64,000 nucleotides of DNA, taken from positions 1 through 64,000 of the forward strand of contig ABCO01000003.1 of the NCBI GenBank assembly GCA_000170815.1, read 5' to 3'. Positions within the stretch are counted from its first letter, which is position 1. Every line of letters starts with the position of its first letter. Source of the DNA: an unidentified eubacterium SCB49 (GTDB taxonomy: Bacteria; Bacteroidota; Bacteroidia; Flavobacteriales; Flavobacteriaceae). Positions 54,310 through 62,769 of this stretch are shown here, in pieces. Under the pieces are notes generated by a model, which was not told the origin of the DNA, did no database searches, and was given only the letters and a program-made list of their open reading frames with translations. Both the position numbers and the translations under genes were made by a program.

Positions 54310-55000
54310 GTTAACAATTAATTTTGTATAATTTAGAATTTTATTATTATGTAAAATAGAATCCAAATCTTGAAGATGCACTGGCAAAATGACCTCAAAA
54401 AACTTTGGTAAAACAATAGCGGAGTTGAGCGTTATTCGCTTTAGAGAGACAGATTCAGTAATCTAGATTATTTACAAATATTAAAGACATGATTATAGCT
54501 TTCGTAAGACTAACAATGATTTTCTAAAGTTTAGCGTCCCGATAGCTATCGGGAGAGTCGTTAATTGTTTCCAAAATTATATGCAGCCTTGAATTTTTGT
54601 TTCTTTTGTTTCAAGACAAATTATTTCGCAGAGTAATATTACGCACGAGAATCGTCTAAAATCTTTTATCACGTACATTTTATCAAATACGCGATTTTTA
54701 ATGCGTGTATATTAGAGTAGCTTTTTTGTGATGATGATACGTGTTGGCTAATTATAGTAATCATTCAAACAAGTATATACTCTAAAATGTTTTTACATAA
54801 TTCCAACTTATAGAATTAAAGGAACAATAACAGGATTATATCAAATTACGCTGATTAGGGTGCTATTGGCTGTTTTATTCAATTGTCATAATTTGTATTA
54901 TAATTTACATTATGTAAAATAGGATTTATAGAAACACACCACTACTTACTAATTCTATATAAAAACAAATATCATTCAGGTATACAATTTTGTTACATAT
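54310..55000. other. 691-bp gene-free stretch with palindromes
   Basis: No convincing open frame was found in any of the six frames. It holds TCCCGATAGCTATCGGGA (54537-54554), a perfect 18-bp palindrome, TTTACATTATGTAAA (54904-54918), and a 17-bp direct repeat with one mismatch, ATTATGTAAAATAGRAT, at 54346-54362 and 54909-54925. It marks the end of the accessory island. Confidence 0.7.
54537..54554. repeat. 18-bp perfect palindrome
   Basis: TCCCGATAGCTATCGGGA is self-complementary throughout. Palindromes of this sequence type recur in intergenic regions of many Flavobacteriia genomes, from memory; only one copy was seen here. Confidence 0.75.
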
Positions 55001-55540
55001 TTACTCAATAGTAAACGCTTCTATGTTACCATCATATCTAATAAAGCTACGTTTATTGCTTGTAACTTCTATGTTACAATGTCTGTTTTTATAAATGGTA
55101 ATATTAAACTTGTAGTGTTCTTGTTTATGGCTTGCAGAAAAAATGATTTCAGTGCTTCCTTTACGTTCATTAAATGTATAGGAATAATCTTTTAATTCAT
55201 TATCAATTAAAATTCCTGTATTCCCTGCAGTTGCAGTACCAAAACGCTGTGTACCATAATAAGAGATATTTGCTTCAACTCGATTTTCACTTACTCTTAA
55301 AAAATCACCACGGCCTAATAAATTGATTTGGTTTGCCGTATTTCCAGTTCCTAATAAATTACTGGTAGATAGTTGGTTTAATTCATTAGACGCTACTGGA
55401 TAAGCCATAGTGCAATCTATTAAAAATGAAGGTGCTACAAGCCAAGAGTCAATAGTATGTACAGCGTTTGATGTTTTATCTATTTCCGAAGTTTTACAAC
55501 TTACCAGAACTCCTATCATTATTATAAATAAATACTTCAT
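55001..55540 (-). CDS. DUF4251-like lipoprotein
   Basis: The lipobox LVSC (Cys15) is followed by a beta-rich domain with ANISYYGTQRFGTATAGNTGILID and a C-terminal FNITIYKNRHCNIEVTSNKRSFIRYDGNI, the pattern of the Bacteroidota DUF4251 family. Exported, 179 residues. Function unknown. Confidence 0.78.
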   Translation of the reverse strand: MKYLFIIMIGVLVSCKTSEIDKTSNAVHTIDSWLVAPSFLIDCTMAYPVASNELNQLSTSNLLGTGNTANQINLLGRGDFLRVSENRVEANISYYGTQRFGTATAGNTGILIDNELKDYSYTFNERKGSTEIIFSASHKQEHYKFNITIYKNRHCNIEVTSNKRSFIRYDGNIEAFTIE

Positions 55541-55574
55541 AAGGCTTAAATTTAGATGTGTTTACAAAATTACA

Positions 55575-56492
55575 CTATAATTTCTTCTTACTAATGGCAT
55601 CGTTTGGTCCGCGTTTTCTACTATTAATAAAATAGACCCCTGTGAGCAATATTCCGGCTGCAACCATAGATTGAACAGTAATTGTTTCGTTTAAAAAATA
55701 CCATCCTAAAACTAAGGCTACTATAGGATTTATATACGCAGAAGTGGTCACTTTTTCTGTATCTACAACTTTTAATAAGTAGTTAAATGAAGTAAAAGCG
55801 GCAATACTACCAAAGAGCACCAAACAAATTAAAGAAATAGATACTTGATTTTCCCAATATTGTGGCGCAAGCCACTCCTCGCCTAGTATTAAACTAGCAC
55901 TAAGCAACAAAACACTAGCAACGATCATTTGATAACCTGTAGATACAAAATGATTTTTAGGTAAATCTGCTTTAGATACATATACACTTCCTGTACTCCA
56001 GGCTGTTACAGCACTTAAAACCATAAAAACACCTATTGTACTACCTTCTTCAAAGTTTAATTCTTGTTGGCTTACCAGTAAAAACATACCAAGAATCCCT
56101 AATGAGATGCCCACAATAGTCATAGGCTGCATTCTTTTTTTATTTATCACAGCAAGTATAACTACCACAAAAAGAGGGTTTAACGCAGATATTAATGAAG
56201 CAAAACCGCTATCTATATATTTTAATGCCCAAACCATCATACCATTACCAAAGGCTAAAAATAAAAACCCAGCAATTGCAGTATTAAAAAACTGTCGCCT
56301 TGTAATGACTAATGAAAGTCGCATCAGTTTTGCAATAATAAATATTAGTAAAGCTCCTGAAAACATACGTATTCCAGAAATATAGAAAGGTGATAATTGC
56401 GAAACAGCAATTTTATTCCACAAATAAGTGCTTCCCCAAAATACATATATGGAGAAAAAAGCAAGGACGATAAATAGTAGTTTTCTTTTCAC
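55575..56492 (-). CDS. DMT-superfamily (EamA/RhaT-like) transporter
   Basis: Ten hydrophobic helices in two EamA repeats, 305 residues. The first repeat starts FFSIYVFWGSTYLWNKIAVSQL and the second ends TSAYINPIVALVLGWYFLNE. An exporter of amino acids or metabolites is likely. It precedes the DUF4251-like gene by 34 bp and may share its transcript. Confidence 0.87.
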   Translation of the reverse strand: MKRKLLFIVLAFFSIYVFWGSTYLWNKIAVSQLSPFYISGIRMFSGALLIFIIAKLMRLSLVITRRQFFNTAIAGFLFLAFGNGMMVWALKYIDSGFASLISALNPLFVVVILAVINKKRMQPMTIVGISLGILGMFLLVSQQELNFEEGSTIGVFMVLSAVTAWSTGSVYVSKADLPKNHFVSTGYQMIVASVLLLSASLILGEEWLAPQYWENQVSISLICLVLFGSIAAFTSFNYLLKVVDTEKVTTSAYINPIVALVLGWYFLNETITVQSMVAAGILLTGVYFINSRKRGPNDAISKKKL

Positions 56493-56633
56493 ACTGCGAA
56501 GATACCTTATTGAATCTTACAACACTTTATTTTATAGAACATCAATATGCTAAATGTTTATTAAATCTTTTAGTGATGCAGTGTTATGGAATGTAATTTG
56601 AGCTGTATATACAGAACCTTTAAACTTAGAAAT

Positions 56634-56873
56634 ATGAATAATAGAAGTAAAAAAGTAGGAATAGCTGCAATAGTTGGTATAGGTGCAAGTGTATTTGCTT
56701 GGTGGAAATATAAAAACCTTTCTCCAGAAGAAAAAGCAAATTTAAAAGCTAAGATTGATGAGACAGGTAGTAAAATTAAAAACACCTATCACGATGTAGA
56801 AGATTCATTGTCAGAAAAATATACGCAACTTAAAGATAAAGTAAAACACGAGGTAGAAGAGATTACCGGTTAG
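56634..56873 (+). CDS. Small YtxH-like membrane-anchored protein
   Basis: The 79 residues (from the ATG at 56634; an in-frame earlier ATG at 56586 is less likely) contain one N-terminal membrane helix (KVGIAAIVGIGASVFAWWK) and a long charged amphipathic helix with KIDETGSKIKNTYHDVEDSL. YtxH-type proteins are induced by envelope or salt stress. A good terminator follows. Confidence 0.72.
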   Translation: MNNRSKKVGIAAIVGIGASVFAWWKYKNLSPEEKANLKAKIDETGSKIKNTYHDVEDSLSEKYTQLKDKVKHEVEEITG

Positions 56874-56896
56874 TTTTTTAAATATATCATAGTTTA

Positions 56897-56930
56897 TAAA
56901 CCCTTTTCATTTTTTGAAAAGGGTTTATTG
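56897..56930 (+). terminator. Hairpin terminator after the YtxH-like gene
   Basis: TAAACCCTTTTCA pairs perfectly with TGAAAAGGGTTTA over a 5-base loop, followed by a short T-containing tail. Confidence 0.85.
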
Positions 56931-57012
56931 TTACAATTAATTTGGTATTAATTAACATTAAAAATACGGAGTCCTATAAGCTATATCTTATTGAAGGGTT
57001 TACTTTTGCAGC

Positions 57013-58227
57013 TTGGAAAAAAATACAAAAAAATCGCAATTCGAATTTATCGCTTTAATGGCGGCATTAATGTCTGTTACAGCATTATCTATAGATGCTT
57101 TACTTCCGGCACTCGGAATTATTGGAAAAGAAATAGGTACCGCTACTGCTGCAGATAACCAATTATTAGTTACCATGATATTTGTGGGTCTTGGTATTGG
57201 CCCATTAATTTTTGGACCATTATCAGATGCTACAGGAAGAAAACCTTCTGTTTATTTAGGTTTTATCATTTTTATTGTCGCTAGTTTTATATGTGTTAGT
57301 GCAGAAACACTAGAGATGATGGTGTTTGGTCGCATACTTCAAGGTGTTGGTCTCTCTGCCCCACGTACTATTTGTATCGCAATAATTCGTGACCTTTTTG
57401 AAGGAGATTACATGGCGCGTATTATGTCTTTTGTAACCGTTGTATTTTTGTTAATCCCAATTGTTGCTCCTGCAATGGGAAAATTTGTTTTAAATCATTA
57501 TGATTGGAAAGGCATCTTTTATGTCCAGATTCTCATAAGTCTTTTAGTTGCAGCTTGGTTCTGGATGCGACAAAAGGAAACCTTACACCCAGAAAATAAA
57601 ATACCTTTTACCTGGAATCGTATGGCAAAAGGTTTTGTAGAAACTTTTAGTCATAGACAAACAATGGGATATACTTTTATTTCAGGGTTTGTTGTAGGAT
57701 CTTTTTTGGTGTATTTAAGTGCGTCACAGCAAATTTTTGAAGTGCAATACGGCTTGGTAGAAGAGTTTCCTTACATTTTTGCAGGCTTGGCTGGTTCTAT
57801 TGGTATGGCAATTTTTTTAAACGCATCATTTGTAATCCGTTTCGGAATGAAAAAGATGGTTACCAATTCGCTTTATGGATTTTTTACGGTTTCTTTTTTA
57901 TACGTAGTCTTATTTCACAACAACCCCCACCCTCCTATTGAAGTTTTAATAGGCTTTTTTGCATTTCAGTTTTTTTGTATCGGTTTTCTCTTCGGAAACG
58001 TGCGCGCCTTGGCAATGCAGCCGGTGGGTCATATTGCAGGCGTCGCAGCAGCGATTACAGGATTTGTATCGACCTTAATGGCAGTACCAATAAGTACTAT
58101 CATAGGAAGATATGTAGAACATAGCACATTACCTTTATTTATAGGTTTTTCAGTATGTTCGTTTTTAGCAATTTGTATTTTATTTTATATCAACACAATA
58201 ACCAAGAATAACACTAAAATAGCTTAA
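57013..58227 (+). CDS. Bcr/CflA-family MFS drug transporter
   Basis: The 404 residues give twelve membrane helices. Helix 2-3 loop GPLSDATGRKPS and the helix 4 motif GRILQGVGLSAPRTI are typical of the DHA1/Bcr group, drug:H+ antiporters. The start appears to be TTG at 57013: an in-frame TGA lies at 56992-56994 and the first ATG is inside helix 1. A TACTTTTG element at 57001-57008 is only 4 bases before the TTG, so the transcript may be leaderless. Confidence 0.83.
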   Translation: MEKNTKKSQFEFIALMAALMSVTALSIDALLPALGIIGKEIGTATAADNQLLVTMIFVGLGIGPLIFGPLSDATGRKPSVYLGFIIFIVASFICVSAETLEMMVFGRILQGVGLSAPRTICIAIIRDLFEGDYMARIMSFVTVVFLLIPIVAPAMGKFVLNHYDWKGIFYVQILISLLVAAWFWMRQKETLHPENKIPFTWNRMAKGFVETFSHRQTMGYTFISGFVVGSFLVYLSASQQIFEVQYGLVEEFPYIFAGLAGSIGMAIFLNASFVIRFGMKKMVTNSLYGFFTVSFLYVVLFHNNPHPPIEVLIGFFAFQFFCIGFLFGNVRALAMQPVGHIAGVAAAITGFVSTLMAVPISTIIGRYVEHSTLPLFIGFSVCSFLAICILFYINTITKNNTKIA

Positions 58228-58237
58228 TAAAACGGTA

Positions 58238-59590
58238 TTATCTTTTATTACGTCTGTTATAATTTTTATCTCCTCTAGTTTTTGGCTTTTTGTACTTTGC
58301 CGCTATTTTGTATTGGTAAGATCCTCCTCTATTTTCTTTAGAGTTTTTTTCGCTCTTTTCATGAAAACTAGCACCAGGCACGTGTGCATCACTTACTTTA
58401 TGCGGGTTATTAGGCTCGTGAACTTGAGGGCGTTCTTCTGGTAGCAGTTTGTCTGAAACCTCTACTTCTTCAGGTATAGGTATTAATGGAATTGTATAAT
58501 CCATCAGTGTTTCAATGGCTTCTTTTAAAAGGGCTTCTTTTTCAGTAGAAAATAAAATAGATTTTCCTTGTGCTTCTGCCCTTCCCGTTCTACCTATACG
58601 GTGCATATAATTTTCTGCATAACGAGGCACATCCATATTTACAACATGAGTAATACGATCTAAATCTAGACCACGAGACATTACATCTGTAGATATTAAT
58701 ATTCTTTTTTTACCAGCATTAAAATTTTCGATAGATCTTAAACGGTAATTTTGCGTCTTGTTACTATGAATCACAGATACTTGATCTGGATAAAAATCAT
58801 CTACCACTTGATATAGTGTATCTGCTTGACGTTTGTTAGGTACAAATACCAATACTTTAGTAAATGCCTCTTTGTCTTTTAATAAATGATTTAAAAGGTT
58901 TGCTTTGGTATAAAAGTTTTTAACCACATATGACTGTTGCTCTATATTATCAAGTGGAGTACCACTCACTGCAACAGATATCTTTTCTGGGCTCTTAAAA
59001 AAATCATCAATAAGATTCTCTACATCATCTGTCATCGTTGCAGAAAAAAGAATGTTTTGTCTTCTCTCTGGAAGTAATTCAAATATATTAGTAATCTGAA
59101 AACGGAAACCCAAATCGAGCATCACATCTACTTCATCTATGATTAGTTTTTTAATATTTTTTAAACTTACAGCTCTGCTTAAGGCTAAGTCATATAATCT
59201 ACCAGGAGTTGCTACAACAACGTCACAACCTTGGGCTACAGCTTGTTTATGGGTGTTTATATTAACGCCACCATACACGCCTGTAACTCTTACAGAAAGA
59301 TATTTTCCTAGCTTTTCAATTTCTTCTACTACCTGAACAACAAGTTCGCGCGTAGGCACAAGTACTAAAACTCTAGGGTTTATTTCTCTAGAGTATTTTA
59401 ATGTTTCAAGCACAGGTAACATGTAGGCAAATGTTTTACCAGTACCGGTTTGTGCAATACCTACCATATCTTTTCCTGCTTTAATTACAGAAAAAGATTG
59501 CTCTTGTATTGGTGTTGGGTGTGTAATACCTAGGTCGTCAATTCCATATTGAAGTTGTTTGCCTAGTTTTAATTCAGAAAAAGTAATCAT
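58238..59590 (-). CDS. DEAD-box-family RNA helicase (RhlE-like) with DEVD box
   Basis: Motifs are Q motif PTPIQEQSF, Walker A AQTGTGKT, PTREL, TPGRL, DEVD in place of DEAD, SAT (FSATM), SRGLD and HRIGRTGR. The C-terminus is basic and rich in Lys/Asn (residues about 390-450). RNA remodelling role. The Ala to Val change in the DEAD box is the only oddity; ATP hydrolysis residues Asp-Glu and final Asp are kept. Confidence 0.87.
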   Translation of the reverse strand: MITFSELKLGKQLQYGIDDLGITHPTPIQEQSFSVIKAGKDMVGIAQTGTGKTFAYMLPVLETLKYSREINPRVLVLVPTRELVVQVVEEIEKLGKYLSVRVTGVYGGVNINTHKQAVAQGCDVVVATPGRLYDLALSRAVSLKNIKKLIIDEVDVMLDLGFRFQITNIFELLPERRQNILFSATMTDDVENLIDDFFKSPEKISVAVSGTPLDNIEQQSYVVKNFYTKANLLNHLLKDKEAFTKVLVFVPNKRQADTLYQVVDDFYPDQVSVIHSNKTQNYRLRSIENFNAGKKRILISTDVMSRGLDLDRITHVVNMDVPRYAENYMHRIGRTGRAEAQGKSILFSTEKEALLKEAIETLMDYTIPLIPIPEEVEVSDKLLPEERPQVHEPNNPHKVSDAHVPGASFHEKSEKNSKENRGGSYQYKIAAKYKKPKTRGDKNYNRRNKR

Positions 59591-59685
59591 GCCTTAAAAA
59601 TTTAGGCAAAGGTACAAGAACTATTTTTGTAAAGAAGCCCATTCGTCATTTACATATTTTGTTATATTTACATAAACAATAAATT

Positions 59686-60276
59686 ATGAAAAAATATCTA
59701 GTCCTCGTTGTATTATTTTTATCAATCCAGCACATTTCGGCACAAATTAAAGAAATTAAAATTGAAGAAGACCGCGTCAATAATAGGTTGATGTTATATG
59801 GAGTTAATGAAAATCTACAAGACTTAGATGTAACCATTACTGTACAAGGTACTGGTTTTAGGCAAAGTACACGTAAACCTAGAGCTGTAAGAATACCTGC
59901 TACTTCAAAGGTTAATTTGATGATGTTGATGGTAAATAAAGGAGAAACACCAAATTACACCTACGATCTTATTGTAAATGATAGCCTAAGCAGAAGAGCT
60001 TTACGCAAACAAGCAACAGCTATAAAAATAGATCCTAAAAACCCTATTATCTTTTATGTAGCCGAAAGTTGTACAACTTGTGACTCATTGGTATCTTCAT
60101 TAGAAAAAAGTCCTTATCGTTATTCGGTAACTCGTTTTGCTGAAAAACCAGAAATTAAAGAGCAAATTAAAGCTGCTATTCCAGAGCTAGATACGGTGAG
60201 TAATGCCATAGTAAACCTTAAAGGAAAACTATTTGTAGACATTGAAACACTAGAAGAATTATTAGAAAAGCTGTAG
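59686..60276 (+). CDS. Secreted protein with glutaredoxin-like CTTC domain
   Basis: A signal peptide (cleaved after ISAQ) is followed by a beta-sandwich-like region (about 25-110) and a C-terminal thioredoxin/glutaredoxin-like domain with AESCTTCDSL near residue 128. Two cysteines two apart are consistent with a redox site or metal binding. Periplasmic. Ends before a strong bidirectional terminator. Confidence 0.7.
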   Translation: MKKYLVLVVLFLSIQHISAQIKEIKIEEDRVNNRLMLYGVNENLQDLDVTITVQGTGFRQSTRKPRAVRIPATSKVNLMMLMVNKGETPNYTYDLIVNDSLSRRALRKQATAIKIDPKNPIIFYVAESCTTCDSLVSSLEKSPYRYSVTRFAEKPEIKEQIKAAIPELDTVSNAIVNLKGKLFVDIETLEELLEKL

Positions 60277-60297
60277 TTTACAAGCTTACGGTATATT

Positions 60298-60338
60298 AAA
60301 AAAGCCTTACCATTTAAAATAAATGGTAAGGCTTTTTT
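60298..60338. terminator. Bidirectional terminator
   Basis: A perfect 18-bp stem around a 5-base loop with A and T runs lies between the convergent thioredoxin-like and helicase genes. Confidence 0.92.
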
Positions 60339-60366
60339 TTATTAAAGTGCTAAAAGCTATACTATT

Positions 60367-61926
60367 TTATTCTTCTTCTAATGGAGGATGACCGTGTATT
60401 TCTTCAAACAAAGTGTCAAAGTTTTCTCTTAAGAAAGATCTTAATTTTAAGCGGTAATCATTTTTTAACCACGTTAAAAAGTTATGGGTACTTTTACTAA
60501 TACACTTAGAGTAACGTTCTATTCTAAAATCAATATCATCTCCTAGCATTTTTGCTAAGCCAAGCGCATCAAAAATGTCTTCACTATTTTCCACACACAT
60601 AGACGCGTGTTGGTGTATAGATCTCTCTAAAATCACCTTTGAAGACTCTCCTGCTTTTACAGATTGTGTGTATGCCTTTTTAATATCAAATGATACATCT
60701 TTTGTCTTTGCAAACTCAGCTCTTAAAGCATCTGGCATTTCATATTTAAAGTAACTTTCTATCTCGTTATCATCTAGAAGGTTTTCTAAATAATAATTAG
60801 GAGATCTAAAAATGGCTTGCCAGTCTAAGTCTGCTCCCCAAGGTCCAAAACGATGAAAGTTATTACCTAAATCAATAACATCAAAAGTACTTTTGTTATT
60901 TAGTACACGTGATCCACGTCCAATCATTTGATAGTATAGGGTCAAAGATTTTGTAGCACGATTTAAAATAATAGATTGTACTGTTGGCTCATCAAAACCA
61001 GTAGTTAAAATACTTACAGATGATAAAATGGCATTAGGCGTTTCTTTAAACCATTGTAAAATTTGTTTACGTTGCTTTTTTGTTGCGGTGTTGTCTAGGT
61101 GCATTACAGGATAGCCTGCATGTTTAAAAGCGTCATACACATGCAACGACGTGTTAATTCCGTTATTAAAAATCAACGTTTTCTTTCCTTTACTACGCTC
61201 TTCATAGGCCTGCATAAGCTTGCTTAACATGTCGCTAGTAGTATATAAATCTTCCGAAGATTTAACGGTATAATCCCCATTGGCTCCTACTTCAAGTGAT
61301 GTAAGACCTACATTATAAGAATAGGTTTGAGCACGTGCTAAAAATTCGTTTTCTATTAAAGATTCAATCGTTTCTCCTACAATAAGCTCATCATAGTTAT
61401 CATTCATTGGTAACTTGATATTCGAACTTAAAGGAGTTGCAGTTACACCAAGAATAAATGATTTGTCAAAAAACTTAAAGAGTTTTGTAAATGAATTATA
61501 ATGCGCCTCATCAATAATCACTAAACCAACATCAGAGATGTCAAGCTTTTCATCATTAAGACGATTATTAAGTGTTTCTACCATCGCAACAAAACAGCTA
61601 AAGTCTTGTTGGTCATCTAAATTTGCGGTACTGTTTACTACTTTATTTGGCACACCAAACTCTGTTAACATTCCAGAAGTTTGTTTACAAAGTTCAATAC
61701 GGTGCGTCATCACCAGTACTTTCTTTTTGTGATTTTTTAAATATTGACGGACAATTTCAGAAAAAATAACCGTCTTACCTCCACCTGTAGGTAATTGATA
61801 TAGTAGATGATAATCTTCACGTTCAGTGTCAAACAGGTTAAAAATTTTGTTAATAGCACCTTTTTGATAGCTATAGAGCTCTTTATCACTACGTTTATCT
61901 AATAAAGAAATATCAATGTTTTTCAT
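60367..61926 (-). CDS. DEAH-box SF2 helicase (Res/UvrB-like)
   Basis: The 519 residues (from the ATG at 61926; a non-ATG extension to 61992 is unlikely) have Walker A LPTGGGKT, Walker B DEAH, GVTATP and motif VI QMIGRGSR, the layout of type III restriction/ERCC3-like DNA helicases. C-terminal residues about 380-519 are unassigned. It is not next to restriction genes, so a DNA repair or RNA role is possible. Confidence 0.82.
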   Translation of the reverse strand: MKNIDISLLDKRSDKELYSYQKGAINKIFNLFDTEREDYHLLYQLPTGGGKTVIFSEIVRQYLKNHKKKVLVMTHRIELCKQTSGMLTEFGVPNKVVNSTANLDDQQDFSCFVAMVETLNNRLNDEKLDISDVGLVIIDEAHYNSFTKLFKFFDKSFILGVTATPLSSNIKLPMNDNYDELIVGETIESLIENEFLARAQTYSYNVGLTSLEVGANGDYTVKSSEDLYTTSDMLSKLMQAYEERSKGKKTLIFNNGINTSLHVYDAFKHAGYPVMHLDNTATKKQRKQILQWFKETPNAILSSVSILTTGFDEPTVQSIILNRATKSLTLYYQMIGRGSRVLNNKSTFDVIDLGNNFHRFGPWGADLDWQAIFRSPNYYLENLLDDNEIESYFKYEMPDALRAEFAKTKDVSFDIKKAYTQSVKAGESSKVILERSIHQHASMCVENSEDIFDALGLAKMLGDDIDFRIERYSKCISKSTHNFLTWLKNDYRLKLRSFLRENFDTLFEEIHGHPPLEEE

Positions 61927-62090
61927 GTATGGTTTTCTAAAATAAGGCTGCAAATATACGACGAATAAAAGGTTTTGTAAGAATTTTGTCATTTTTTATA
62001 TGAATACTTTAGAAAAAAATAACTGCTGAAATTTTCAAGGTATTTGCAATCGTGATAAAGATTGTATTTTTGAAGACTCAATTAACACTC

Positions 62091-62666
62091 ATGCCCAAGC
62101 ATATTCATTATAAATTATACAAGCCTTACGGTTATGTTAGTCAATTTATGACTAATGATAGACACGCTAAAAACAAGCGATTTTTAGGAAGTCTAGCAGA
62201 TTTTCCGAATGGAATTATGGCCATTGGTCGCCTAGATGAAACTTCGGAAGGGCTCATTTTACTTACCACAAATGGAGCGTATAGTTATCACGTAAATAAT
62301 AGTAATATAGAGAAAGAATATTATGCGCAAGTAGATGGGATTATTACAGAAAAAGAGATAAAAATATTACAAAAAGGACTGCCTATAAGTATTAATGGTT
62401 CTATATATCATACCAAACCTTGTAAGGCAAAACGCATTGATACTCCCCTATTACCACCTACCAGGCAACGCATTAGAGATGATCGACATGGCCCTACTTC
62501 TTGGGTTTCAATAACAGTTACCGAAGGAAAATTTAGACAGGTACGTAAAATGACAGCAGCAGTTGGTTTTCCTACACTTAGACTTGCAAGAGTTCGCATT
62601 GGAGAGTATAAAATAGAACAAATGCAACCTGGTGATAGTGAAAAAATAGTTGTTGAAGCCTTATAA
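62091..62666 (+). CDS. rluE: 23S rRNA pseudouridine synthase, RluE/RsuA family
   Basis: The 191 residues begin HIHYKLYKPYGYVSQF and carry the catalytic Asp in GRLDETSEGLILLTTNG, then EKEYYAQV and the C-terminal RQVRKMTAAVGFPTLRLARVRIG. There is no N-terminal S4 domain, as in RluE. It isomerises a uridine in 23S rRNA. The ATG at 62091 is used; an upstream in-frame start at 62052 adds only hydrophobic residues. Confidence 0.85.
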   Translation: MPKHIHYKLYKPYGYVSQFMTNDRHAKNKRFLGSLADFPNGIMAIGRLDETSEGLILLTTNGAYSYHVNNSNIEKEYYAQVDGIITEKEIKILQKGLPISINGSIYHTKPCKAKRIDTPLLPPTRQRIRDDRHGPTSWVSITVTEGKFRQVRKMTAAVGFPTLRLARVRIGEYKIEQMQPGDSEKIVVEAL

Positions 62667-62715
62667 TGTTTTGCAATACATAACCGCCTTAAAAGTATTA
62701 AACAGTACGCATAAA

Positions 62716-62742
62716 AAAACCTCGAGCTTGGCTCGAGGTTTT
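62716..62742. terminator. GC-rich hairpin terminator
   Basis: AAAACCTCGAGC pairs perfectly with GCTCGAGGTTTT across a 3-base loop, between convergent rluE-like and metalloprotease genes. Confidence 0.88.
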
Positions 62743-62769
62743 ACTATTTTAGAAAAAAAATGATACTAA

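Noticed and set aside
54310..55000. Coding gene after the CBASS operon
   Set aside because: All frames are broken by stop codons at short intervals and no family motif appears in any of them.
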